From Anaspis maculata (lineage: Eukaryota; Arthropoda; Insecta; Coleoptera; Scraptiidae), in NCBI GenBank assembly GCA_949128115.1, contig OX421963.1:41213979-41277978 (forward strand): 64,000 nucleotides of DNA, in the 5' to 3' direction. Below are positions 32,386 through 44,225 of this stretch, in pieces. Both the position numbers and the translations under genes were made by a program. The notes beneath the pieces are model-generated. The model worked only from the letters and a program-made list of their open reading frames with translations. It had not been told where the DNA came from and did not search any database. Numbering within the stretch: position 1 is the first letter of the stretch; every line of letters starts with the position of its first letter.

Positions 32386-34452
32386 ATGCTGAATAGCAAG
32401 GGACGTATTATAGGCAACACGAGTATCACTGTTGCTTTGCAGATTGCTGAAACAAATTCATCTCGGGGCCTTAAACAAAGAGTAGCACAAGACTGCGTCG
32501 CTTTCAACAAAAAGAGACCACTCTCATGTTCAGGAACGAATAATTTTAACAGGACGTTGTACGGATGCGAAATATTGACAATGGGAGAGGCAGATAGGAA
32601 AAACTTGGAAGCGTTTAAAATGTGGTGCTACAGGCGGATGATGAAAATGTCATAGTGGAAGCGGTATACACCTAAAAACACATCGATACCGCATTTTGGA
32701 GTGGAGTAACGAGATTTTGCATGGGTGTACTTTATACCAAGACAAGCGATTTGACCCGCAGCACTCAATATTTTGTCCTTTTGTGGGCCAATGGGGACCC
32801 TCCAAATTTTCAAGATGCAAGAACTTTCACAAAATGATCATTGAGTATCGTCATGTATGCCATAACTGAAGCTTACGGGTCTGTTGAAAATGTTTTCATC
32901 AATTGTCGTCGTGTACAATTCATTCTCCAGACTTGAAAAAAATATTTTTTGGCAGAGGTCAAAAAACTATTTTTATTTTTTCTCCCATGCAAGGAGACAA
33001 TAAATTCATATGTTCTGTTGCGTTCCCAACTAAATCGCATTCCCTCAACCTAATTATGAAGAAAAATTTTTTAAAATGGTATTTTTCAGAAAAGTGGTGA
33101 CCTCCTCAGTACCTCTTTTCTAAGAGCATGTCCCCGCTGGATATCACTTATAATTTTTGCAGGAATGAAGACCCCGAACTCTTTTCTTGGTAGTTGCGAC
33201 GCAACAGGACTCTAAAACGCTCAAGGGAGCCCAAAAAGAATTTTTGTCTGCTGGACCGTCCAACTTGCGGTATTTTGATTTTATAGTAGGAGAGACGCGA
33301 ACCAATATTCAATCCAGGCTGCAGGCGCAGGCGATTTGGTTCTAGCGGAAAATATTTTTCCATGCCGTGTTTTATTGCAGTACAACAAAACGCAGAGTCT
33401 TTAGGTATGAGTAGGTATATTTTCCACTAGAACTCAATCACCTGGACTAGATCTAATTTATTTCCTTGTCTCCCCTACTACAAAATCAACATGCCAATAA
33501 TTTGACGGCTCAGGAGAAAAAAAAGTTTTAGGGCTCTCTTGTGCGTTTTACCCATGTTCCATGGAAATGACCAAGAAGAGAGTTCAAGCTTCTCATATCT
33601 GCGAAAATTGACAGTCTTATCCAGTAGGAACATTGGCAAAAATGCTGTTGCAAAAAGGTGTACTGAAGAAGTCACCTCTTCTTGGGAAAATGACATTGCA
33701 AAAAAATTGTCTTCATATTTTGGGCTTACGGAATGCGATTTAGTCGGGAACGCAACAAAATATATGAATTTTTATAGTTTCCTTGCACAGCAGAAAAAAT
33801 AAAAACAGTTTTTTTGACCTCTGCCAAATTTTTTTTTTTGAAGTGTGAAGAATGGAAGAGACACGACGACCATTGATGAAAACATTTTCAATAGACCCGT
33901 AAGCTTCTGTTATGACATGCATGACGATACTCAATGATCGTTTTGTGAAAGTTCTTGCATCTTGAAAATTTGCCCCCATTGGCCTCCTAAGGGGGCGAAA
34001 TATCGAGTGCTGAAGGTCAAATCGCTTGTCTCGGTATAAAGTACGCCCATGCAAAATCTCGTTACTCCACCCCAAAAAGCGGTATGCTTTTGCGTACCGC
34101 TCCCACTACCAGGGATAGATAGGGTCAGCAATAATAGAGGAGTACTAGAAAGAGTAGGGGAAAAAAGGAATAAATGGAGAAACAGTAAAGAAAAGGAGAA
34201 TACTTAGGATTGTGGGATACTATCTGTGAGACGAAGGACTAGTTCCAGATATACTCAAGGTGGAGGTGGGAATAAAGAGACACAGAGGCAGACCCAGGTT
34301 GGTTAGATTAGGTACTGCTCCCAGACCCAGTTAGAGATGTAGGCTGTGATGTTCGAAATTTAGGGAAATGTGACAGGTTAGCGCAGGATAGGAAAAGATG
34401 GAGGTACGCATCCAAATCATCTTAGAACTGAGAACTTCGTGATGATGATGGT
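32386..34452 (+). pseudogene. RTE-type LINE 3' fragment split by a palindromic element
   Basis: The left piece (32386-32652) translates to the conserved C-terminal signature of RTE-like reverse transcriptases: LKQRVAQDCVAFNKKRPL, then TLYGCEILTMGEADRK, NLEAFKMWCYRRMMKMS. The right piece (34107-34452) continues it (VSNNRGVLERVGEKR-like, then AQDRKRWRYASKSS in a shifted frame) and ends in a GATGATGATG tail typical of RTE elements. The palindromic element 32655-34106 sits exactly between. Frameshifts and stops make it dead. Confidence 0.75.
32655..34106. mobile_element. Family C full-length palindromic element, copy 1 (1452 bp)
   Basis: The whole element is one inverted repeat with arms of about 700 bp and a small centre near 33380. 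Ends GTGGAAGCGGTA / TACCGCTCCCAC are flanked by TA at 32653-32654 and 34107-34108. Conserved paired blocks include CGATTTGACCCGCAGCACTC, GAAAATGTTTTCATCAATGG-type and TATAGTAGGAGAGACGCG. No coding region is recognised. A second copy is at 45094-46557. Confidence 0.85.
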
Positions 34453-34848
34453 AAATCTCATTCCAGAACATGTTGCAATTTCTCTAGTTCTGTATTTCAA
34501 TAATAGAATTCTGAAGAAGGACTGTATCATCTTATTCCTGATGTGATAATAGTGGTGCCCTCTATTGTCTTCTTAAGCTTTATCCGAGGCTTTATATAAT
34601 ATTGATGGTTCCAATCTTTGGTTTCAATTCTCAGAAACAGCTGTAAATGTTATTGAAGTTGTAGTTGCAAGGACATTGACCTTCATTACAGGGAACCCAG
34701 AGGAGTTTGGCAACAAACAAGGGTCAAATAATAATCGTTTACTGCCTTTCTTTGCCTCTGGCAATATTCCTGACCATCCACAAAATTATTAATGTGATCG
34801 CACCATCAACCAAAAAAAAAACTAAGACTGTGGGACCATAAAACTTAC
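34453..34848. other. First part of the third golgin intron
   Basis: No next coding exon could be recognised here or further left. Confidence 0.4.
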
Positions 34849-35314
34849 CTTGGAGACTTGTAATTGCTGGTTTAATCCCTGATTAATTTTCCTGAGCTTG
34901 TCAATCTAGAAACCAAGAAATATAAAACGTTACAAGACTCGACTTCGGTAAACACATGAAAAATTACGTGGAATAAATAAGAGACACTGCAAACAACTTA
35001 CTTCCTCTTTTTGTGCGGCACATAGCCTTTCCAATTCTTCGGGGCCATCAAAGGTGGTGTTCTCGTCTGAAATAAAGCAAAATTTAGCAACTTCATACTG
35101 TGTGGCCCTGCAGTTCCTTCCGTTTGTGGCAAATAAAAACAAAATTTTAGGTTAAGAAAAAAGGTAACTGTCAGTTCGCTTTCAAAACAGTCTAATGTGC
35201 AAAAATAATAAGGTCGAGTTTACCTTCTGGTTCTTCCGCCAAAACGTTGTTTGCGAAGCTGGAAATTTGTCCCTTGATGTTGTTGAAGCTGTCGTTCAGT
35301 TTGAGCCATGACAT
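34849..35314 (-). CDS. GMAP-210/TRIP11-like golgin, first three coding exons (partial)
   Basis: Coding exons on the minus strand are 35224-35314, 35002-35066 and 34849-34905, with donors GTAAAC, GTAAGT, GTAAGT and acceptors TTTCAG and TTCTAG. They join in frame to 71 residues. The N terminus, MSWLKLNDSFNNIKGQIS, is a Ser/Gly/Asn-rich amphipathic stretch like the ALPS membrane-curvature sensor that starts GMAP-210. A heptad-patterned coiled coil follows (EELERLCAAQKEE, IDKLRKINQGLNQQLQ). GMAP-210 tethers vesicles at the cis-Golgi and is normally well over 1000 residues. No further exons were found to the left, so either intron 3 exceeds 34 kb or this copy is cut off. Family assignment rests on the N-terminal motif plus coiled coil; another ALPS golgin is possible. 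Confidence 0.65.
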
Positions 35315-35769
35315 GGTGATAATCACTCAAGAATTTGCCAGATTTTCTGAAATTTTCACGTACCAAAACACCACGATAGCTCTTGTTTGCCAACACACGA
35401 TTACTTGTCAAATTGTGGACTGTCAGCTGTCAGCGGTGACATTGGATTGGGACAGACCTTGTGCTTGGTGTTGGCTGCCCTGATTGATTTCGGCGTTTTT
35501 CCATGAAAATTATTTTTCAAGTACATTCAGCTTTCTTTTCTCATGAAATAAAACTATTTAAATAAAATTTTGGTCAATCACATTAGGGGTTTGACCTTTA
35601 GTTTATAATTCTCAACAGTTTAAAGAGCTGCGAATAAAACTCCTGAAGGAGTTTTAGTAACTTTCGGTTCGTAGTGTTGGTGAAAATGTGGCGTTTTTTG
35701 ACAGTTAATCGACGGTCGCCACACGGCCGGTTGTGAATTTGAGGTTAGTTTGCAGAGATTAGAACGAAC
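35315..35769. promoter_or_regulatory. Compact bidirectional promoter region
   Basis: About 455 bp separate the divergent start codons of the golgin (35314, -) and WDR43 (35770, +), so both 5' UTRs and promoters must lie here. No TATA box is obvious on either side. Confidence 0.55.
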
Positions 35770-38700
35770 ATGGCATGTGAATTCAGCAAAGACGGCAAAT
35801 ATTTTGCCGAAATTTCTGGCGAAGGAAAACTAAGAATATGGAACGCAGCCAGCAACGTGCTCGAGCAAGAATACACCCCAAGCTATCACTTGAAGACGCC
35901 GTTAAGTTGCTTTAGTTTCATCACTGGCACCAACAAGGTGAGCCATGTGCTTTTTTAACCTCCAACTTTAATTTCGTTTCCACTTGAAATTCCTACAACA
36001 TTTCTTCATTAGATAAGCTAGATAGTTAATACAGTCAATTTCTAGGCTTCTCGTCGGAAAAAGCGGAAAATAGATGAAGATCCTGAGTGCAACGACGAAT
36101 CACAGGCCATTGCTGTTGGTACCAGTTCAGGCAAATTACTGATATATTCCATAGTAAAAGGAGATGTAGAGTACACAATCACTGATGAAACTAATCGAAC
36201 TATCCGTTGCCTGTCATCAAGTGACGATGGTTCCATATATTCAGGTGTTGATCAAAATGTTGTCGTGTGGAATTTACAGAAAAGAAACGTGGCAAGGTAA
36301 GCTCTTGTTTCTGTTGTGTAAAGCAGTTCTGTGAATATTCTTTATTGCAGGCAATGGAAAGCTGGGAATGATAGAGTGTGCTCCATCCTAGTCATTCCAG
36401 GTAAAAACCAACTATTGACGGCATCTAGGAACATAAAGCTGTGGGATTTGAGGAGTCAAACTGAGTTAAAAACTTACACCGGCCACGCCTCAGAAGTCAG
36501 TCTGTTGCATTATGTCAGCCCTGGCAGAGGCCGGTCAACAGATGGCTATTTTCTCAGTGGATCCAAGGTATTTAGTCCAAGCTCAAGAGACATGTAGAGA
36601 AAACTGGCAGATTTCTATAAAAACGAAAAACGTCACTGCACAGTTGTTATTGAAACTCACATTTTCATGCTGCTGGCTAAAAAAAGTATGAAGGTTCAAA
36701 AATGGCCATGTTTCGTTTGCAGTACTAAAATACTGAAAATTCAAAACACTTGTTGCTTAAAAAAAAACTGAATGTGTTCATCATTGAATCATAATTGCAA
36801 TTGAAATGCGTTGAAAGGCTATGTTTGTTCTTTTCTGCTGGGCATTTGTTGAGTTGTAAAACACATATTAAACTTAACAAGTAAACTTTGAAAATGTGTG
36901 ACACGACTGTCCCTAGCTGGGGTATTCAGCCAAAACTTTAAGTCCAGTCAAATGGAGTCTTATACAAAATTACAAAATACGATTTTATTGGCGTGGATTG
37001 ATGTCTCAGTGAATAAAATTAACCACTATCCAGTTGAAAGAATATTTACAAAATCTTTGGCGCCGATAAAAGAAATAGAAATTCAGCTCACCACAGTTCA
37101 TCAGTTCAAATCGAGTACATAACCTCGGGTTCCACCAAAATTTTAAGAGCAGATTAAATCTATGACGCTGATGGTTGCTATGCACCAGCCAATAGGATGG
37201 CCAGTTGCTTAGTTACTATCAGAGTGATAAAGTTATCGCGCTGATAAAAGTTTGGTGGAACCCGAGGTAAGTGCGCGAAAAGCAGTGCTGGGTTGCCACA
37301 TGAACGTCAGTAAAAAGTCAACGTGTGCCAATCAACCTCAATATTTGCTTGAGAATCACTTGCTTGGGAATCACTTTTCCCAAGTTGTAAAAAAAAACAC
37401 AAGCTCAAATAGTCCTAGGTAGGTACTTACATTCTGCCTGCAGCAAGTTTTCAGAATCATCGTCTTTCTGTTGGCGTGAAACACTTTGCCTCGTAGGTAC
37501 TGACCATACTCTTCATTGAACCACCTAATTCCGTAGGAGTTGGGAAGGCGCAGTTATTTTTTAGAGAAGTAAGAATGAGATGTTGGGGCAATCCTTGAAA
37601 ATGGATCACTTGGATGACACTTTCACATGAGAACCGGGGAAAATAGAGAGACACACAGTCACACACAGAGTCTGACGGAGACGTCATGTGATCATAACCA
37701 CTCGACATCAACAAAATTCAACATAGCAAATCTTTGGCAACGCTTCCTAATTTTCTGATGCAAAATTGCCTGATTTATAGTGATCTGTCACCATAAACCA
37801 AAAATTAAATTGCTTTCTGCTGATACATAAATTCCACAATACAGGGTGTTACAATTTTTTTTCTCAATATTTTACGAGATCGTAAAGCATCAGAAAATAA
37901 GTAATTTTGCCAATAAAAAAAAGTTTAAAAAAAAAATTATTGAAAAAAAATACACGTTCAACAGAAGTCAATGTGACCAGCTTGTAGGGATGCATCAAGT
38001 TACTTTGTGTACCAAATTTGGTCAAAACCCAGTAATTAAATTTGGAACTATAACACAAAAACCATTTTTAAAACTTTAACTTTGAAAGCCTCTGTCTCCG
38101 TTATAATGCGTTTCCGATATACATTTTTTCAAGAAAGTCTACTTATTTTTTGATGCTCTACCATCTCCTAAAATATTGACAAGAAAAAGTGTAACACCCT
38201 GTATACAAAAAGATGCTGCATTGTTTTGTTTTTCCGCCATTTTTAATCATAGCTAGTGAATATTCATGCACTGTAGACTGCCTATCAGACACAACCTGAC
38301 AACAACGGTCAATGCATATGACAAGATGACCTACCTAGTGCGCAAGCGCAGCAGAGGTTTTTGACGTCATCAATCTTCCAGTTTAAATTCCACCTGTTGC
38401 TGCCCAAATTTTCAACATACTTTCCAAAAAGAGTAGGGACTTTTGAGACGAAATACTTTCATACCTGTAGTTACCACAGTTTGTACTTTGTTATGAACAA
38501 ATAAAAAAAAGTGGTGTAAGACCCCAAAGCAAAAATCGGCCAAAACCCGAAAAAAAATTGCAAGTTGACGAGATTCGGTGAACCGATGCAGAATTCAGTG
38601 TAGAGTAACGTGGAAAAAATCCAGAAAATTTCAGTGTCTGGAATTTTTTAGGTCCAATCAAAGAGCGGCATCTTTGAAAATTTCCGGTTTTCTCCTCGGA

Positions 38701-41700
38701 ATAACTTGTAAACTGAAAAGTAATAAACTGAATAACGGATAATAAACGGAATAAACTGTTGCCTTTGCAACAAAAACACCAGTATGAAACTCATAACCCT
38801 GTGGTTAATATAGTAGGTTCACCTCTACTGTGATTCTATATGTATAGTTGGCTAGGCAAATTTTCTACTTTAGCGTTGTAGGGTTGCCATTTTTTTACCT
38901 GGTGTGAAACTGGCTTCTCTAAAAGTAACGTTATATTTCTTATCAAATTTATAATAAAATCTTGGAAAACTGACCTTGTCATACGTGGAAGTGCGACTAG
39001 GGGACGTAGAGCTGTGTTACCGTCATAGACACCAAAACAGCATGGGGCCGCCGCCAATCGAAGTTATCTTGTGTATCTATAAAACTCGTCTCGGGAAGCC
39101 CCAAAACGAAAGCAAATTGCAAATTGAAGGTACTAACATCAATTACGGTCCAGTACGCAGCTTTGAGCGGCTGGGTTTTTTGAAATTTGGTTTAAATAAC
39201 TCTTTACACGTGAATTCTTTTGCCAATGACAGACCGTGCGGCGATACTTTTATCGCCTATAATTCTTCAGAGCTTGGCGTGTCTTTTCGACTGGAACAGG
39301 CGAAAGGATTGATAATTGCATGGGGCCCCTCTTTTGGACGAAGGGCTTGTATATTCTTTAATTTGAACCATCGAAAGTTGAACCGGCTTCGAGAGGTTAG
39401 GAATATTTTTGACAACTGTCAAATGTCAAGGCTCCTTTGATTCATTTGTTCATTGGCGAAAATTGAAAACATGTCGAAAAATCACAACATACGTTTTCCA
39501 GTAAAATGGAGAAAAGCGTCAGGCATCACTTCCTGCAAAAATGTTCCGTCTAGCTGCAGAGGAAATACGCAAAAAATGTGTTTCAAAACTGGCTCGGACG
39601 ACTTCGTGTCTCTTCGTGACGATAATGTGAAACACATCAAAATCCGCACATTTGTTATTACAGTTGTGCAAACTGTTACGAGAAATCCTGAAATAAATTT
39701 CAAGTAATTTTTCACTGCATTTTTGCAACCAGAGGATAATGAGCTTGGTATTGGTCTCCCGGAAATTTAATGGACTGCATCTGCCTCACTTGCGTTTTTG
39801 CTATAATGGCGACAGAAGTTATTAAGATCACATCTTATTCTTAAGTGATCCAGACTGCAGAGCTGTGGTGTCTCTCCCCCCTTCAACAGTTGTACCCTTC
39901 AAGCTGTTGAAGCTGTTGTAAGTTGTCTAAGCTCCCGGGAGTCTGATGTCATTTGGGCTTACCTAGTGAAGCTACCAGAGACATATTGTGTGGTCCGAAA
40001 TTTTAGTACCCCCCTGAGATTAGTCGTCTTATTTGATACGACGCCGACGGCCCTGTTGCCCGCCTTCCCCTTAGAAGCCCTGCTGTGTCATTTGGATTTA
40101 ACTAGTAGAGATCTCTACACATTTTGTTTTGTCCGGAGCCCTACTGGTGACTTCCCAGGAGTTCCAAGACATTCGTTTTTTAGCGAAGCCATCACAGCCC
40201 CCTTATGCAGTCCGACAATTTAGTGGGCCACAAGAGTTTTGACTCTTGAGAAACTTCAGACCATCATTAGAAAAATTCTCAGATACAAAAAGAAATCAAA
40301 ACAAAGTTTTTCAAGTCCGTTCTGTCATATCACTCTTACAGTCTTCCCTAAAGGCCACAGCTGATTACACCGAGGCAGTGTAAGTGCAGTGTAAGTGTTA
40401 AGCAGTGTGCTATTGTGCTATTTTCTTACCCCAAAAAAGCCATTCATGATGCGCTTTCCTCGTCTGATTTTAACCTGGAACGGTTCTATTTGAATACTTT
40501 TGACGCTTGCAAATCAATTTTTCATTTTGCTATATTGTTTCAACTGTAAGTAGGTACCGCTAAGTGGTCACTATTGCCCTACTTATACTTGGAATTTTTT
40601 TTTCAGAATGACCGTACCTTGAACTGTTGGAATTTGAGCCGGGATGCAGATGGGAAGGTCACAGCTGCCACTTTCTTAATGGAAGATATTCCGAAAGCCG
40701 CGTCGGTCTGTGCAGATCCTGAGGGTTCAACATGGCTGGCCGTGACAGTGCGAAGCGGCATTACCCACATCTACAATCACACCCTGAATGGAAAAAGCAA
40801 AGGACCTTTGAAACCCAAGAAACACGTACAAGTGATATCGAGTTCTACAAAACGTTCAGAAGGAGTCATCAACATTTCCATTTCTGCAGCAGTTTACCAG
40901 AATTTCACGACCCTACGGTTAGCTTACGGGAACGAAATCGTTCAAGCTTTTGAAGACCTCGATCCGATAAAATATAAATACGCCATCGTTAGACAGGATC
41001 CAGGGTGTATACCTAAATCTACGGAAGTCGACGCGGCCAAAGTAAAAACGCCTGTCGTAGGAAACGATGTTCATTATTTAGGACCGCAAACTAGCAGTTC
41101 ACAAAAACGGAAATCGCAAGGCAAACACCAAGAACTAGCGATACAGAACAGATTCGAAAACTTGACACTGAATCACTTGGACAGCAGCGGCCCCAGCGCA
41201 GTTCCAAAATCTGACAACATGGCGCAATTGTTGGTGCAGGGGTTACACAGTAACGATACAAACATCCTCAGAAGTGTCTTGATCAATAGGAATCCGCAAA
41301 CTGTTAAAAATACAATTAAAAGGCTCCCAGCGTCAGTTTTACCTCCGCTAGTAAAGAAAGTTGCGGTACTGATAGAACACAAAACTTTGTCTAGCCAGAC
41401 CGGCTTTCTGTGGTTAAAAAATTTATTGGAAATTCATGCGAGTATTTTAATGGCGAATCCTGAAATGCCTGAGTTGTTAAATATGGCCGTGGGAAACATG
41501 CAGACGAAGATTGAAATGCTACCGCAATGGAACAGACTGCGAGGAAGAGCGGAGTTGATTACAGCTCAGATCACTGCATCTACAGAACAAGATTCTGTAG
41601 ATAATGCTCCTGCGCTTGCCATTGTTGATAAAGGTAATGTATAAATAAAGTGAAGTGCACTCTTAAAATGTTTCAATTATAGATTCTGACGCTTCAGACA

Positions 41701-41852
41701 ATGATGCAGTTGAACTTGATGGTCTTTCTGGTAGCGAATATGATTGGATGGAGGAGGAAGAAGAAGAGGAAGGAAAAGAAGAAGAGGGCGTTGAAGATTC
41801 AGATATTGAAGTTGACGGGGAAATTGTAGATGAAATGGATGAGTCTGACTAA
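35770..41852 (+). CDS. WDR43: WD repeat protein 43 (UTP5), SSU processome subunit
   Basis: Five coding exons: 35770-35937, 36046-36296, 36351-36567, 40607-41633, 41683-41852. All have GT...AG borders and phases 0, 2, 0, 1, giving 610 residues. WDR43/UTP5 is a nucleolar subunit of the t-UTP/UtpA complex, which couples rDNA transcription to 18S pre-rRNA processing. Exons 1-4 carry WD40 blades (DGKYFAEISGEGKLRIWN near the start, NVVVWNLQKRN, RNIKLWDLRSQTELKTYTGH, NDRTLNCWNL). A Utp12 domain follows at roughly residues 415-533 (MAQLLVQGLHSNDTNILRSV to GRAELITAQI). Exon 5 encodes an acidic Glu/Asp tail typical of the family (human protein 677 residues). The ATG starts the first WD block without an upstream in-frame alternative. 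Intron 3 is 4 kb and holds two MITEs. Confidence 0.93.
37123..37267. mobile_element. 145 bp MITE in WDR43 intron 3, TAA duplication
   Basis: Ends CCTCGGGTTCCACCAAAA / inverse, flanked by TAA at 37120-37122 and 37268-37270. A related GGTTCCACCAAAA...GATGGAACC pair occurs at about 56160-56391. Confidence 0.8.
37842..38201. mobile_element. 360 bp mariner-type MITE in WDR43 intron 3
   Basis: Ends CAGGGTGTTACA / TGTAACACCCTG, TA on both sides (37840-37841, 38202-38203). Subterminal blocks CAATATTTTACGAGAT and GATGCTCTACCATCT pair imperfectly. Confidence 0.85.
38202..40606. other. Rest of WDR43 intron 3
   Basis: Mostly anonymous. An open frame at 38976-39440 (+) of 154 residues has no recognised domain and no good splice context. 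Confidence 0.5.
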
Positions 41853-41903
41853 TATTTTTTTAAATGTATCAATATTGTGAATGTTTTCATTCATTTTTAG
41901 TTG

Positions 41904-42530
41904 TCACAAATATAAGGTCAAATTTCCAACAAAAAAAACTTTACAATCCTTGTTAGTATCATCAACCCGACCTGACAAATGCGCTATCAATTGAGTTGTC
42001 ACCTCTCGTTGCCCCAAAGGTAGGTCAAAATGGTTCAGGACTCTTTCTATTGTACTCAGGAACACATCAAAATCCCCCTTTGGGGATCTATAAACACAAA
42101 CAGTGAAGAGATCGAAAACTGGACAAAACACTCCACATAATTCACAATGCTTTTCAATCGACATCACATTAATTACATCAAGAGATACGAAAACAACATT
42201 CTTTCTACACAGAATCATCACACCTCCATGTATATAGGTAGCTCTTGCAAAATAGGAGGCCACATGCCAATCATCCAGAGTAAACGCTTCACACTCAATG
42301 CTGGAGAGCCAGTGTTCGCTAAAAAAAAAGCAGTGAATAATTTTTATGACGTACAGTTTCCAGGAACATTCCTATATCATTTATTTTCTTAGGGACACAT
42401 TGGATATTTATATAAAACATATTGAGATAATTATCATTATCACACTCAGTTCGAGGGCGCATGTATTTGCCATTTGTACAATTTTTATCATCAGATGTCA
42501 GGAACAATGAGTCAGCAGTCGGCGCCGCTA
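41904..42530 (-). pseudogene. LINE ORF2 N-terminal (endonuclease) fragment
   Basis: On the minus strand: NIQCVPKKINDIGMFLE, then, after a one-base slip in a poly-T tract near 42320, SEHWLSSIECEAF, ARATYIHGGVMILCRK, TVCVYRSPKGDFDVFL and a final KVFFVGNL (corresponding to the GDFN motif). This is the first half of a non-LTR endonuclease. Reverse transcriptase is absent. It may be the same family as the LINE at 1592-4422, which retains only the end of this domain, but no overlap allows a test. Confidence 0.75.
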
Positions 42531-42539
42531 AGGCTAACG

Positions 42540-42765
42540 CTAAAACCGCGTGACGTAGGACCCAAGGGGCCATATTCTACCATCCATGGCCTCATCCAAG
42601 TGCTGGAGTTCCAGAGTCACCTTAATAGAGGCATAGCAGGTGGGGTGCTTCAATTCCAACTTGTCGCATGTTGCTTCTGGAAAATGTCGTGAGATGTATG
42701 TCGTTAGCTCCTCTGATGTGGTAGTAGGAGCCAGTCGGGAGACGAAAATAATGCCATGCAGCTAC
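42540..42765 (-). pseudogene. LINE ORF1 C-terminal fragment
   Basis: Open frame on the minus strand: HGIIFVSRLAPTTTSEELTT, FPEATCDKLELKHPTCYASI, WPLGSYVTRF, then stop. This is the RNA-binding-like C-terminal domain of gag-like ORF1 proteins of insect LINEs, lying directly upstream of the ORF2 fragment as in an intact element. A stop and no start at its beginning mark it as truncated. Confidence 0.65.
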
Positions 42766-42806
42766 AATTTCAAAAAATAATTCAGGGAGATATTCACATA
42801 AAATAA

Positions 42807-42951
42807 TCAAAATGAAAGTTCTAAGGCATGGGTTTCATCTTCGATGGTACCTTCTGTTGTTTCTGAACTTTCGGTCAGGTTGTCGGTCGGTAGCCCAAAA
42901 ATGCCATGTTTAAATAGCCTCGAGAGATCTTGTTTGATTCTTTGACACCAA
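42807..42951 (-). CDS. Candidate terminal exon of an unrecognised gene
   Basis: The minus-strand frame from an acceptor (GCTAAG) at 42952-42954 gives about 48 residues: WCQRIKQDLSRLFKHGIFGL, then a Glu/Thr-rich tail TESSETTEGTIEDETHALEL ending at TGA. Composition and lack of rare codon runs look protein-coding, and no ATG lies upstream in frame, as expected for an internal/terminal exon. The frame also stays open a further ~18 residues upstream. Not recognised; upstream exons not located. It would be convergent with WDR43. Confidence 0.3.
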
Positions 42952-42999
42952 CTTAGCAATAAAAACAAGTTTATGCTGGTGTTAAACGAAAAATCCCGA

Positions 43000-44030
43000 A
43001 TTTTTCAGAGCTTTTTTTGCCATTTTCAGCCGAAGTTAACTTTTTTCTCAAAAGACTTGGAATGCCATTTTTTGTTTAGCTTATCAGCATGACGTACTCT
43101 ACACATAAAAGTCATGCACTGAATTTATCTCTAGTTCTGAGAAAGTGAAAAAATTAATTAATCACAAATGGTGTTTTACGCCGGTTTTCTACTAGAAAAT
43201 TCACACATACTCACAGTAAAAATTATGTAGTGATCAAGTAAAGGTCGCATGCTCTTCGGGTTTCAAACTAGCAGAATGATTGATCTTTTTTGTATGATCT
43301 AGAATGAAGTAAAGTCAAAATGAAGCTATAATGTAGGCGCTTCACTATTTTTACTGTAAGCATGTCTAAATTTCAAGGTGAAAAATTGACGTAGAACACC
43401 AATTGCAACAATTTTATTTTCTGACTTTTGAATAGCAATCAATGCATCAAATGCATCATTTTTATATGCAGGATATATTATTCTACTAAAATGAAAGAAA
43501 AAAAAAACATTGTAAGTCCTTTGAGCAAGAAAAAACTTCAACTGGAAATAGTAAGAAAAAGGTCCCCAAAAATTGTCTTTTTTCCAGTGAAACCAGACTA
43601 GACTTCTCCATATCGATTAGTTGGCATTTTTATTGAACTGAGAAGTTCAAATTTAGTCAAAAACGACACCAAACTTGTCAAAATTGATCGAATATTGACA
43701 GAAAAAAAATTACCCCCATTTCTTGAAATGACCCTCTAACAGCGCCCCCCCCCTTTAAATTATGGACACATGATGCTTCAATAAGGTGATGTGTGGTCTT
43801 ACTGCATCTATTGAACATCTATTTGAACCAAAGTGACGGATAGATTTCACACATGCTATTTAAATGGTCAATTTCTTAACCCCCCTTCCCGATGGGGGGT
43901 TTCTGTCAAAATTTCGACTTGGCAACAGCGATTTTCGTATTCAGCGAGGTTCATATACCCTAAAAAGTCTTGTTGCTCAACTGTTACATGAAATGCTTCT
44001 AGCATTCGATTTTTGGGAAAATGATCCTAG
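43000..44030. other. Unassigned stretch
   Basis: No coding or repeat structure recognised, apart from a poly-C run near 43747. Confidence 0.45.
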
Positions 44031-44225
44031 TCTAATATTTCAAGTCAAGTTCCGTGAGATATAGCTTCTGACATTTGTTGATAGTGACACTTCTGTTTGA
44101 CAGATGACAGCCAAAAACTAATGGGCTCATTCCAGGCTGAAACCATGTCTGTATAACAAATTTCAAGTTGATCGGATCATTGGTTGGGCAGTTATCGTGA
44201 GATATTACAGACACACATCATTTAA
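44031..44225 (+). mobile_element. Family A dispersed repeat, 3' fragment
   Basis: Starts 'caagtcaagttccgtgagat' and contains the GACAGATGACAGCCAAAAAC and CAGTTATCGTGAGA blocks of the family A 3' third. Confidence 0.7.

Noticed and set aside
32655..34106. Gene candidates within family C arms
   Set aside because: All frames are short and mirror each other across the palindrome.
38976..39440. 154-residue ORF inside WDR43 intron 3
   Set aside because: No domain, no splice signals and composition typical of chance open frames.
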